A stretch of DNA of 51,898 nucleotides from Bacteroidales bacterium (GTDB taxonomy: Bacteria > Bacteroidota > Bacteroidia > Bacteroidales > Rikenellaceae): contig CASPAC010000010.1 of the NCBI GenBank assembly GCA_949419965.1, forward strand, positions 1-51,898, given 5' to 3'. How positions within the stretch are numbered: the first letter of the stretch is position 1; each line of letters starts with the position of its first letter. Made by a program: the position numbers and the translations under genes. Of the stretch, positions 1-7,037 are shown in pieces. The notes beneath the pieces were generated by a model that saw only the letters and a program-made list of their open reading frames with translations, was not told the origin of the DNA and did not search any database.

Positions 1-256
1 TGCCCGAGACGATGAGCGAACCCAGCTGCTGGTCGCCGCCCAGCGGGCCCGACTTGAGCAGCGTGATGTCGAGCGAATCGACGTTGCAGGTCTCGTTGCT
101 ATGATTCTTGAGGGTCTTTTCCACCATCTTGCCGGTCGTACCGGTGCAGACCAGCGGATGCAGGGCCAGCACGGCGCAATTCCAGTCGACCCATTCGGCC
201 AGGTCGCGTTTCATGTTGTCGTGGGCGACGAGCGCCACCATTTTCTTCTTGTCCAT
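1..256 (-). CDS. mgsA: methylglyoxal synthase (5' part only)
   Basis: Converts dihydroxyacetone phosphate to methylglyoxal plus phosphate in the cytosol, a bypass of lower glycolysis. The 85 visible residues start MDKKKMVALVAHDNMK and include the family signature TGTTGK (phosphate-binding loop) and KSGPLGGDQQLGSLI, which carries the catalytic Asp of the GGDQQ motif. The start at 256 is the only ATG with the expected KKK-hydrophobic N-terminus; the 3' part lies beyond the window edge. A TATCTTTG promoter element lies about 140 bases upstream. The gene stands alone, facing away from a long gene-poor stretch. Identification is secure from these motifs. Confidence 0.95.
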   Translation of the reverse strand, partial: MDKKKMVALVAHDNMKRDLAEWVDWNCAVLALHPLVCTGTTGKMVEKTLKNHSNETCNVDSLDITLLKSGPLGGDQQLGSLIVSG

Positions 257-395
257 AAATTTTGCATCTGCGGGAACCCTCCGGGCTCCCTTTTCCAACA
301 TACGTATCTCGATCCGCCGCCGGCACGAAATCCGGAAACCGGCCCGCTCGGGAACAAACCCGGACGACCCGCGGCGTACGGAGCGGCTCGAAGCG

Positions 396-403
396 CAAAG
401 ATA
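396..403 (-). promoter_or_regulatory. promoter -7 element of mgsA
   Basis: On the minus strand this reads TATCTTTG, a full match to the Bacteroidota TAnnTTTG element. No TTG is seen at the ideal 19-21 base distance, so the upstream element is weak. It would give a leader of roughly 135 bases before the mgsA ATG at 256. Confidence 0.55.
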
Positions 404-574
404 GTGCAAAAAACCGTGATTAATAAAATTATTTACGAATATCTCCGGTTGCACCGGACAGGCGGGTCGTCCGGCGGCCCGGTGTCGAGGTCAAGGATGT
501 GTCGGAGCCCTACCCTACCCGGTTTTCGAACGTATTGCGCAGCTTGAACGAACCGGCGCCGGACGCGAACAACG

Positions 575-598
575 CATCCCGCGGCCGGCCGCGGGATG
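575..598. repeat. perfect 24-base palindrome, GC-rich
   Basis: CATCCCGCGGCC is followed directly by its exact reverse complement. There is no loop and no T-run on either side, so it is not a standard terminator. It lies in the gene-poor region upstream of mgsA. Confidence 0.6.
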
Positions 599-882
599 AT
601 GCCGCACAGCGGAACGGTTCCATGACATTGCGAATTTATGGAACGAAGGGAACTGAAAGGCAAACGGTCCGGAACCGGAAGACGGCACAAAAGCAACAAC
701 GGGCCTCAGAGAGCCCGGGAAGCGATTGCAACCGCGGCAAGCGCCCTTTTATGCTATTTTTCGACCGCGAAATGGCATCCGGAAAGGGAGGGGTAATTAA
801 ATAATTTTAATTGAATGACACGCAAGCGTTTGCACGTCTCACTTAGGATATGCCCGAAAACACCATCCGGAACAGAAGTCCG

Positions 883-890
883 TAACTTTG
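883..890 (+). promoter_or_regulatory. candidate promoter -7 element for a noncoding transcript
   Basis: Reads TAACTTTG, matching TAnnTTTG. No TTG is found at the ideal distance. It is the nearest such element upstream of the orphan terminator at 1209-1251, so together they would define an RNA of about 350 bases. Confidence 0.35.
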
Positions 891-896
891 CAATGC

Positions 897-1251
897 ACGA
901 AGAGAGCCATGCCGACGCTTGAAAAAGCACCGTCAGCGTTCCGTATCGCGACGCGGTCGACCGAAGCGACAGCGCCCGCGGCGGAATCCGGCAAGGAGAG
1001 CGACGGCCCTGCATGGCTTCGACTGCGACCGACCGCCCCATCCCGACCGGAAACGGGCAGAGGTCGTATTCGGAATCATTCTTTCCGGTGCTCCCACACC
1101 GCAAAAATGATCAGTGACGCAACTTTCGGGGACCGCCGGCACCGGTTCTTCCGCCGGGTTCCCCACATGTGTTCCAGCGCGCATGCCGGATACGAGTTAT
1201 CCGATCGATTATGGACCGCAGCCTTGTCGGCTGCGGTCCATAAGTTTTTTT
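897..1251 (+). ncRNA. candidate noncoding RNA (unidentified)
   Basis: Bounded by a TAACTTTG element at 883-890 and an intrinsic terminator at 1209-1251. No protein-like frame ends just before the terminator. I looked for hallmarks of RNase P RNA, tmRNA and SRP RNA and saw none (no GAGGAAAGTCC, no tmRNA tag region, no GGAAGGAAGCAGCC). The exact 5' end is a guess of about seven bases past the element. This is an inference from punctuation, not from recognised RNA structure. Confidence 0.3.
1209..1251 (+). terminator. strong intrinsic terminator with no assigned gene
   Basis: A 15-base perfect stem (TTATGGACCGCAGCC at 1209-1223, complement at 1229-1243) with loop TTGTC, followed by GTTTTTTTAC. 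The T-run is on the plus-strand side only, so it ends a rightward transcript. No plus-strand gene is recognisable before it. Confidence 0.85.
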
Positions 1252-1317
1252 ACCCTATAGGTTATCAGAGCGTTGCGGCCCGTGATCCTGAATGTTAACC
1301 CGGAAAGATCGGAGATT

Positions 1318-1341
1318 CTTCACTGCGTTCAGAATGACACG
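1318..1341. repeat. 24-base dispersed repeat, copy 1
   Basis: CTTCACTGCGTTCAGAATGA plus CACG, identical at 1412-1435. It belongs to the family of short intergenic repeats of the form TCATTCTGAnCGnAGnGAAGAATC seen in many bacterial phyla; this placement is from memory. When translated it gives the familiar artefact peptide CHSERSE. Confidence 0.75.
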
Positions 1342-1411
1342 GAGGAGAGATGCAGCGAACTGCATTCGGGACGGCACAACAGAAAGAAGAACCGGAGCCT
1401 GCGGAGCGGGG

Positions 1412-1435
1412 CTTCACTGCGTTCAGAATGACACG
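1412..1435. repeat. 24-base dispersed repeat, copy 2
   Basis: Identical to the copy at 1318-1341 and in the same orientation. The 70 bases between the copies contain a short hairpin (ATGCAG, CGAA, CTGCAT). Confidence 0.75.
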
Positions 1436-1483
1436 AAAAAGAGGTAATCGGGCCACACTGAAGCAAGTAGAATCCCCGATACC

Positions 1484-1560
1484 AACGTTTTCGACAAGCC
1501 GAGCGCAGAGCCGAACTTGTTCGGGCTATGCCGAGGCGAGAAAACCTGCCCCAAAAGGGA
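1484..1560. repeat. palindromic intergenic repeat, copy 1
   Basis: Runs from AACGTTTTCGACAAGCCG through GAACTTGTTCGGGC to GCGAGAAAACCTG and AAAGGGA. The centre folds as an imperfect hairpin (CCGAGCGCAGAGCCGAAC against GTTCGGGCTATGCCGAGG), and the flanks GTTTTCG and CGAGAAAAC pair around it. A clear homologue lies at 41931-42012. REP-like, no coding potential. Confidence 0.8.
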
Positions 1561-1637
1561 ACGTTTTCGACAACCGAGGGCAGAGCCAACTTGCTTGAAC
1601 TCTGCAAGGCGAGAAACCCAGCTTGAAAGGGAACAAA
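1561..1637. repeat. palindromic intergenic repeat, copy 2 (diverged)
   Basis: Tandem with copy 1. It keeps ACGTTTTCGACAA, GGCAGAGCC, AACTTG, CTCTGCAAGGCGAGAAA and CTTGAAAGGGAAC, with several substitutions and small deletions. It ends directly beside the DUF5606 terminator. Confidence 0.7.
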
Positions 1638-1669
1638 TAAAAAAGCCCCGACGCAGCGAATGCGTCGGG
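1638..1669 (-). terminator. intrinsic terminator of the MscS-DUF5606 operon
   Basis: On the minus strand: CCCGACGCA, loop TTCGC, TGCGTCGGG, then GCTTTTTTATT. Located 25 bases past the DUF5606 stop codon. Confidence 0.85.
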
Positions 1670-1693
1670 ACACGGAATCGGAAAACGCCCAAA

Positions 1694-2101
1694 CTAAGCC
1701 TCGGACTCGTCGGGGAGCCTGAACTCGGTGAAGCCTGCGGCGACCAGCGTATTGAACCACGAAAAACACTTCTTGATGTCGGAAGCATGCACGCGGTCGC
1801 GGTCGAACTCGGGGATCACCTCGCCGAAAGCGGCCCGGAGCTTCTCGGGGCTCTCCTTGTGGCTGATGGCCTCCTTGCCGCCGGTATGGGCGTAGATGCG
1901 GGTGAACACCTCGGCCAGGGGAATGTCGTCGCCCTCGGTGTACATCGATATTTCGGTCAATGCGCTGACCTTGGACGAAGCCGGGGCGTTGAGCCGCCGC
2001 CCGTCGACCAACGACTCGACGATGACGCCGCGCGTCGACTGCGCAACATATTTGTACAGACCGGGCTGGCCCGAGATGGCCAGAATCTCTTTGAGTTCCA
2101 T
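1694..2101 (-). CDS. DUF5606 domain-containing protein
   Basis: A 135-residue cytosolic protein that matches the Bacteroidota-restricted DUF5606 family: it begins MELKEILAISGQPGLYKYVA and carries the conserved segments RGVIVESLVDGRR, SALTEISMYT and CFSWFNTL. No signal peptide or membrane segment is present. The function of the family is not known to me. The gene begins 21 bases after the MscS stop and a terminator follows, so the two form a small operon. The middle part (DDIPLAEVFTRIY, KLRAAFGEVIPEFDRDRVHASDIKK) looks helical and could be an interaction surface; that is only an impression. Confidence 0.85.
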   Translation of the reverse strand: MELKEILAISGQPGLYKYVAQSTRGVIVESLVDGRRLNAPASSKVSALTEISMYTEGDDIPLAEVFTRIYAHTGGKEAISHKESPEKLRAAFGEVIPEFDRDRVHASDIKKCFSWFNTLVAAGFTEFRLPDESEA

Positions 2102-2122
2102 GATTTATGCTTTTTATAGATA

Positions 2123-3040
2123 CTACTCTTTCTTCATGTGCACGTCCATCTGCGGGAACGGGAACGAGATGCCGTGCTCGGGCAGGCGGTTGTAGAAAAG
2201 CTCGTTGTTCTGGAAGAAGACGTCCCAATAGTCGGCGTTGCGCACCCAGGCGCGGATGGTGAGGTTGACCGACGAATCGGCCAGCGCGGCGACCCACACG
2301 ACCGGAGCGGGCTCGGCGAGCACGCGGCTGTCGGCGGCGAGGATTTCGAGCAGCGCCTTGCGGGCGGTCTCGACGCTGTCGCCGTAGGAGATGCCGACGG
2401 TCCAGTCGACGCGCCGCACGTCGGCGGTGGAATAGTTGTCGATGATGGCCGTGGCGATGACGTTGTTGGGGATGTAGATGGTCTGGTTGTCGCCCGTGGT
2501 GATGACCGTGGAGAAGAGCTTGATCTCGCGCACGGTGCCCGACTGGCCCTGGGCCGAGATGAAGTCGCCGACGCGGTAAGGCTTCATCAGCAGGATCATC
2601 ACGCCGCCGGCGAAGTTCTGGGCCGTGCCGCTCAACGCCATACCGATGGCCAGCGTGGCGGCCGAGAAGAGGGCGATGATGGAGGTGACGTTGACACCCA
2701 GCGTCTGCACGACGATGAGGACGAGCAGCAACGTGAAGACCACCTTGATGCTATGGCGCAGGAACGAACGCAGCGACACGTCGACCCTGCGGCGCTCGAA
2801 AGCCAGGTCGACCAGCCGGATCAGGCGCCGCACGACCCAACGTCCGACGAGGTAGATGGCGACGGCGACCAGAAGTTTCAGTCCGATCCACACGATGTCG
2901 CCGAACATGTCGATGAAAAACTGGCGGTAGTCCATGTGCATCACCTTGTCGATCGTCTGCGCGAGGTTGGCTTTCTGCACGCTGTCGGGCACGAGCAGCG
3001 GCTCGTCGACGGGGAGCGCCTGGGCGAAAAAATTCCACAT
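2123..3040 (-). CDS. small-conductance mechanosensitive channel, MscS family
   Basis: Inner-membrane channel that opens under membrane tension and protects against osmotic downshock. The protein has 305 residues. Three membrane segments lie at about 48-68, 95-115 and 118-148; the last is the pore helix, rich in Gly and Ala (SAATLAIGMALSGTAQNFAGG), followed by the family hallmark PYRVGDFI and the beta domain with IYIPNNVI. The C-terminal alpha/beta vestibule follows to the end. Length is close to E. coli MscS (286). It starts just downstream of a TATTTTTG promoter element and is divergent from serB. Confidence 0.93.
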   Translation of the reverse strand: MWNFFAQALPVDEPLLVPDSVQKANLAQTIDKVMHMDYRQFFIDMFGDIVWIGLKLLVAVAIYLVGRWVVRRLIRLVDLAFERRRVDVSLRSFLRHSIKVVFTLLLVLIVVQTLGVNVTSIIALFSAATLAIGMALSGTAQNFAGGVMILLMKPYRVGDFISAQGQSGTVREIKLFSTVITTGDNQTIYIPNNVIATAIIDNYSTADVRRVDWTVGISYGDSVETARKALLEILAADSRVLAEPAPVVWVAALADSSVNLTIRAWVRNADYWDVFFQNNELFYNRLPEHGISFPFPQMDVHMKKE

Positions 3041-3065
3041 AAGTCTGTCGGTTTAAGTTTGCACG

Positions 3066-3073
3066 CAAAAATA
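3066..3073 (-). promoter_or_regulatory. promoter -7 element of the MscS-DUF5606 operon
   Basis: Reads TATTTTTG on the minus strand, 26 bases from the MscS start. The divergent serB element lies about 90 bases away. Confidence 0.6.
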
Positions 3074-3158
3074 GGCAAAATCCGCCGAATACGGAAATAA
3101 TCGGCCGCCCCGCCGCAAAAAAGAACGGATAATCTGCTGAAGAAGAAAAGAACTTTGC

Positions 3159-3166
3159 TACCTTTG
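3159..3166 (+). promoter_or_regulatory. promoter -7 element of serB
   Basis: Reads TACCTTTG, 31 bases before the serB ATG, implying a leader of about 25 bases. Confidence 0.65.
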
Positions 3167-3197
3167 TATAAATAAAATCGTACGGACGCAAGACACC

Positions 3198-4421
3198 ATG
3201 CAGAACGACATCGAAATCATACAGATAAACATTGCGGGCGCCGACAAACCGGGCATGACCTCGTCGCTGACGGCCATCCTGGCGCGCTACGACGCCTGCA
3301 TCCTCGACATCGGCCAGGCCAACATCCACCAGTCGCTGACCTTGGGCATCCTGATCATGACCACCCCCGACAAGTCGGGCAACATCATGAAAGAACTGCT
3401 GTTCAAGGCCTCGGAGCTGGGCGTGATGATCCGCTTCACCCCCATCTCGGAGGAAGACTACGAAGCCTGGGTGGGCCGCCAGGGCAAGAACCGCTACATC
3501 ATCACGCTGCTGGGCCGCACGGTCTCGGCGCGCCACATCGCCGAAGTGACGGCCGTGGTGGCCGAACACGGGCTCAACATCGACGCCATCAAACGGCTGA
3601 CGGGCCGCATGCCGCTGCACGAGGACGACCGCGCGGCCAAGGCCTGCATCGAACTTTCGGTGCGCGGCTCGCTGACGGACGAGAGCCGCAGCGCCATGCA
3701 GGAACGCTTCATGAACCTTTCGGAACTGGGACTCGACGTCTCGTTCCAGAAAGACGACATCTACCGCCGCAGCCGCCGTCTGATATGTTTCGACATGGAT
3801 TCGACGCTCATCGAAACCGAGGTGATCGACGAACTGGCCGAACGGACGGGCGTGGGCGACGAGGTGCGGGCCATTACGGCGAGCGCCATGCGCGGCGAGA
3901 TAGACTTCCGCGAGAGCTTCACGCGCCGCGTGGCCCTGCTCAAAGGGCTGGACGTAGCGGTGATGGACGAAATAGCCCGCAACCTCCCCATCACCGAGGG
4001 GCTGGAGCGCATGATGACCATCCTCAAGCGCGTGGGCTACAAGACAGCCATCCTCTCGGGCGGATTCACCTACTTCGGCAACTACCTGCGTCAGAAATAC
4101 GGCTTCGACTACGTCTATGCCAACGAACTGGAAGTCGAGAACGGCCGCCTGACGGGCCGCTATGCCGGCGAGATCGTCGACGGCCGCCGCAAAGCCGAAC
4201 TGCTGCGCCTGCTGTGCCAGTTCGAGGGCATCAACATCGCCCAGTCGGTGGCCGTGGGCGACGGAGCCAACGACCTGCCGATGCTCAACCTGGCGGGTCT
4301 GGGCATTGCGTTCCACGCCAAGCCCAAGGTCAAGGCGGGAGTCCGGCAGGCGATCTCGACGATCGGTCTGGACGGCATCCTCTACTTCCTGGGGCTGAAA
4401 GATTCGCGCATCGAAGAATAA
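3198..4421 (+). CDS. serB: phosphoserine phosphatase with N-terminal ACT domains
   Basis: Last step of serine synthesis: phosphoserine to serine and phosphate. It has 407 residues. Two ACT-like regulatory domains fill about residues 5-85 and 100-182 (IAGADKPGMTSSL and the repeat VAEHGLNIDAIKRL), so feedback binding of an amino acid is likely. The HAD phosphatase follows, with motif I FDMDSTLIETE (nucleophile Asp199, general acid Asp201), motif II SGGF, and motif IV VGDGANDLPML. The first ATG after the TACCTTTG promoter is taken as the start. Two lipoprotein genes of unrelated type follow within 35 bases and may be cotranscribed. Confidence 0.95.
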   Translation: MQNDIEIIQINIAGADKPGMTSSLTAILARYDACILDIGQANIHQSLTLGILIMTTPDKSGNIMKELLFKASELGVMIRFTPISEEDYEAWVGRQGKNRYIITLLGRTVSARHIAEVTAVVAEHGLNIDAIKRLTGRMPLHEDDRAAKACIELSVRGSLTDESRSAMQERFMNLSELGLDVSFQKDDIYRRSRRLICFDMDSTLIETEVIDELAERTGVGDEVRAITASAMRGEIDFRESFTRRVALLKGLDVAVMDEIARNLPITEGLERMMTILKRVGYKTAILSGGFTYFGNYLRQKYGFDYVYANELEVENGRLTGRYAGEIVDGRRKAELLRLLCQFEGINIAQSVAVGDGANDLPMLNLAGLGIAFHAKPKVKAGVRQAISTIGLDGILYFLGLKDSRIEE

Positions 4422-4453
4422 CGGCCATGCGGAGCGCGCCGGGAGCAGGGAGA

Positions 4454-5221
4454 ATGGCAAGAACACGAGGAGTGCTGGCAGGAGCGGCCATGTTGCTGCT
4501 GCCGGCCGGATGCTACGATTCGTCGTTCGGCGAGAAGAAGCGGACGGAGACCCCGGCCCCGGCGACGACGACGCTGAAAGCCCTGCGCGGACAATTCGAG
4601 GGCAATCCGACGGTGGTGGAAAGCCCCATGACGGTGCGAGGATGCGTGACGAGCTGCGACCGCAGCGAAAACTTCTACCGCACGCTCTGCATCGAAGCCG
4701 ACGGTGCCGGGCTGGAGATCATGGCGGGGCTCGACCATCTCCACAACGACTATCCGGAGGGCAGCACCGTGACGGTGCACCTGCAAGGCTGGATGCTGGC
4801 CGAAAACCGCGGCCTACTCCAACTCGGCCGCAAACCGACGACCGACAACGGCTACCCCACCGACTACATCGCATCGCGGCCGGCGCTGGACCGCACGGTA
4901 GTGCGCGAAGCCGAACCGCTCCGACCTCCCGCCGCGGCCCTGCGCACGATCGGAGAACTGCGGCCGACGATGTGCGGCACGCTGGTCCGCATCGAGGGAG
5001 TGCACTACGCCCCGCAAGAACCCGTGCCGGGAACCTGGGCCGGCGACAACCGCTTTGCGGACGATGCCGGCAACGAAATACGCACCTATGTCCGCCCCTA
5101 CGCCCGGTTTGCCGACTACGACATTCCGGCGGGCCGCTGCGCCCTGACGGGCATTCTCCAGCACGACGGCAACCGCTATCTGCTCAAGCTCCGCGATGAA
5201 ACCGATTGCGAACGGCTGTAG
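4454..5221 (+). CDS. DUF5689-type lipoprotein A
   Basis: Secreted lipoprotein of about 255 residues. The signal peptide MARTRGVLAGAAMLLLPAGC ends in a lipobox Cys. The rest resembles the Bacteroidota DUF5689 family (OB-fold-like): VVESPMTVRGCVTSCDRSENFYRTLCIEADGAGLEIM, then EGSTVTVHLQGW, RGLLQLG and a repeat of the theme near residue 170. An upstream in-frame ATG at 4427 would add nine residues; 4454 is preferred because the signal peptide is then of usual size. The 3' end overlaps the next gene by 26 bases. No enzyme motif is visible; function unknown, probably surface or periplasmic ligand binding. Confidence 0.75.
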   Translation: MARTRGVLAGAAMLLLPAGCYDSSFGEKKRTETPAPATTTLKALRGQFEGNPTVVESPMTVRGCVTSCDRSENFYRTLCIEADGAGLEIMAGLDHLHNDYPEGSTVTVHLQGWMLAENRGLLQLGRKPTTDNGYPTDYIASRPALDRTVVREAEPLRPPAAALRTIGELRPTMCGTLVRIEGVHYAPQEPVPGTWAGDNRFADDAGNEIRTYVRPYARFADYDIPAGRCALTGILQHDGNRYLLKLRDETDCERL

Positions 5222-5987
5222 GCTCGTGCTGTTCGGCCTCCTGCTGACGGCCTGCGACAAAGCCACGGGCCTCGACTACGACGCCCTGCCGGAATCCATC
5301 TGCACCATTGCACAACTGAAACTGCTCTGCGACGGCCAAAGCCACACGATCGCCGACCAGACCTCGGTGCGGGGCATTGTGACGGCGAACAACCGCTACG
5401 GAGAGTTTCCGGGCCAGCTGGTCATCGAAGATGCGACGGGCGGCATTGCCATAGCGGCCGACTACCCTGCTGCCGACAACGCCTATCCGCTCGGCGAAGA
5501 AGCGGTCGTCTACTGCAACGGGCTGACGCTCTATGACTACGGAGGAAAAATCGAACTGGGAAAAATCGGGGACGGCACGACCCGCATCCCGCGCGAAGAA
5601 CTGGGAAAACACCTGCGCAAAAGCGGAAAAACACCCGTACGGAAGCCGGCGCGGCCGGTGCGGATCGACGAACTGACCGCCGCACATGTGGATACCTACG
5701 TACGGATCGACGGCATGCATTTCGTGGAGACGGGCACCTGGTGCGACCGCGACCCGGAGACGGGCCGGCCCCGAACCTCGGAACGGACCGTTGCGGACAC
5801 GCGGGGCAACAGACTGACCGTGCGCACGGCGGGCTCGGCGACCTATGCGAACGATCCGCTGCCCGAAGGCAGCGGATCGCTATGCGGAATCGTCGACTAT
5901 TTCAACGGAGTCTACTCGCTCCGCGTCACCGGATTCGAGGCCTACTTCGCAGCTACTCCTGCAACGCCTCCCACAGCATATCCTTGA
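5196..5987 (+). CDS. DUF5689-type lipoprotein B
   Basis: A 263-residue lipoprotein with signal peptide [20 protein letters not shown]. It shares with its upstream neighbour the DUF5689 pattern: a [23 protein letters not shown] block, [12 protein letters not shown], a [25 protein letters not shown] block, and a second OB-like unit with [14 protein letters not shown]. The two look like diverged tandem paralogues. The start overlaps the upstream gene by 26 bases, which suggests coupled translation. Its 3' end overlaps the convergent obgE gene by 35 bases. Function unknown. Confidence 0.78.
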   Translation: MKPIANGCRLVLFGLLLTACDKATGLDYDALPESICTIAQLKLLCDGQSHTIADQTSVRGIVTANNRYGEFPGQLVIEDATGGIAIAADYPAADNAYPLGEEAVVYCNGLTLYDYGGKIELGKIGDGTTRIPREELGKHLRKSGKTPVRKPARPVRIDELTAAHVDTYVRIDGMHFVETGTWCDRDPETGRPRTSERTVADTRGNRLTVRTAGSATYANDPLPEGSGSLCGIVDYFNGVYSLRVTGFEAYFAATPATPPTAYP

Positions 5988-6966
5988 GCTGCCGGATATT
6001 GAGCCCCGAGACCGACGAGATGAAGATCGCCGGAATACCGGCCGGGAGATGGGGCTTCATCTGTTCCATAAGCTCGTCGTCGAGCATGTCGCACTTGGTG
6101 ACGGCCAGCAGGCGGCGTTTGTCGAGCAGCTCGGGATTGTACTGCGTCAGCTCGCCCAGCAGAATTTCGTAATCGCGCCGCACGTCGTCGCTGTCGGCCG
6201 GAATCATGAACAGCAGCACCGAATTGCGCTCGATATGCCGCAGGAACCGCGTGCCGAGCCCGCGCCCCTCGTGCGCCCCCTCGATGATACCCGGAATGTC
6301 GGCCATGACGAACGACTTGTGGTCGCGCACCTCCACGATTCCGAGATTGGGTTCGAGCGTGGTGAACGCGTAGTTGGCGATCTTGGGCTTGGCCGCCGAA
6401 ACGACCGACAGCAAAGTCGACTTCCCGGCATTGGGAAAGCCTACCAGCCCCACGTCGGCCAGCACTTTCAGTTCGAGGATGAAAGCCCCCTCGTCGCCCT
6501 CCTCGCCGGGTTGGGCGTAGCGCGGGGTCTGGTTGGTGGCGCTCTTGAAATGCCAGTTGCCCAACCCGCCGCGGCCGCCTTTGAGCAGAACCAGCTGCTC
6601 GCCGTGTTCGGTCACCTCGCCCACGGTTTCGACCGAAGTCGTGCCGTCCTCCTGCTCCACAAGCCGTTTGGCCACCGTACCCAGCGGCACAGGAATGACG
6701 ATGTTGGGCGCATCCTTGCCCGACGACCGGGCGCCGGAACCGCACTGGCCGTCCTCGGCGAACTGGTGGCGCTGATACTTGAGGTGGATGAGCGTCCAGT
6801 ACTGCCTGTCGCCCTGCAAAACGATGCTGCCGCCCTTGCCGCCGTCGCCGCCGTCGGGACCGCCGAACGCCACGAACTTCTCGCGGCGGAAATGGGCCGA
6901 ACCGGCGCCTCCGTGGCCCGAACGGGCGAATATCTTCACGTAATCTACGAAGTTGGAACCTGCCAT
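5953..6966 (-). CDS. obgE: GTPase Obg, ribosome assembly
   Basis: Essential cytosolic GTPase that binds the 50S subunit and links ribosome assembly to the stringent response. It has 337 residues, beginning [20 protein letters not shown]. The N-terminal glycine-rich Obg fold occupies 1-170 ([20 protein letters not shown]). The G domain has G1 GFPNAGKS at 176-183, G3 DIPG and a G4 variant TKCD instead of NKxD. There is no long C-terminal extension. The start at 6966 follows a TACCTTTG element; longer upstream extensions would have to cross this promoter. The stop lies inside the convergent lipoprotein gene. Confidence 0.95.
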   Translation of the reverse strand: MAGSNFVDYVKIFARSGHGGAGSAHFRREKFVAFGGPDGGDGGKGGSIVLQGDRQYWTLIHLKYQRHQFAEDGQCGSGARSSGKDAPNIVIPVPLGTVAKRLVEQEDGTTSVETVGEVTEHGEQLVLLKGGRGGLGNWHFKSATNQTPRYAQPGEEGDEGAFILELKVLADVGLVGFPNAGKSTLLSVVSAAKPKIANYAFTTLEPNLGIVEVRDHKSFVMADIPGIIEGAHEGRGLGTRFLRHIERNSVLLFMIPADSDDVRRDYEILLGELTQYNPELLDKRRLLAVTKCDMLDDELMEQMKPHLPAGIPAIFISSVSGLNIRQLKDMLWEALQE

Positions 6967-6987
6967 GACTTTGGGAAATTTCGTTTG

Positions 6988-6995
6988 CAAAGGTA
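6988..6995 (-). promoter_or_regulatory. promoter -7 element of obgE
   Basis: Reads TACCTTTG on the minus strand, 21 bases from the obgE ATG. It lies 13 bases from the oppositely directed element at 7009-7016, so the two promoters overlap and may compete. Confidence 0.65.
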
Positions 6996-7008
6996 ATAAA
7001 TAAATCAC

Positions 7009-7016
7009 TACCTTTG
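7009..7016 (+). promoter_or_regulatory. promoter -7 element of the DUF4139 lipoprotein gene
   Basis: Reads TACCTTTG, 21 bases before the ATG at 7038. This rules out the alternative upstream start at 7014, which would lie at or before the transcript start. Confidence 0.65.
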
Positions 7017-7037
7017 TGTGAAACCGAACAACGAAGC

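Larger units (their letters stand above)
257..1693. other. gene-poor region of about 1.4 kb
   Basis: No reading frame here looks like a protein: the frames present lack recognisable motifs, have arginine/proline-rich shadow composition, and some run through the strong terminator at 1209-1251. The stretch holds the mgsA promoter, a GC palindrome at 575-598, a TAACTTTG promoter-like element at 883-890, a strong rightward terminator, two copies of a 24-base repeat (1318-1341, 1412-1435), two copies of a longer palindromic repeat (1484-1637) and the leftward terminator of the DUF5606 gene. Confidence 0.7.

Noticed and set aside
897..1251. RNase P RNA, tmRNA or SRP RNA
   Set aside because: None of their invariant sequence blocks could be found, so the RNA stays unidentified.
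888..1298. A 136-codon plus-strand frame
   Set aside because: It runs through the strong terminator at 1209-1251, has no family likeness and a shadow-like composition.
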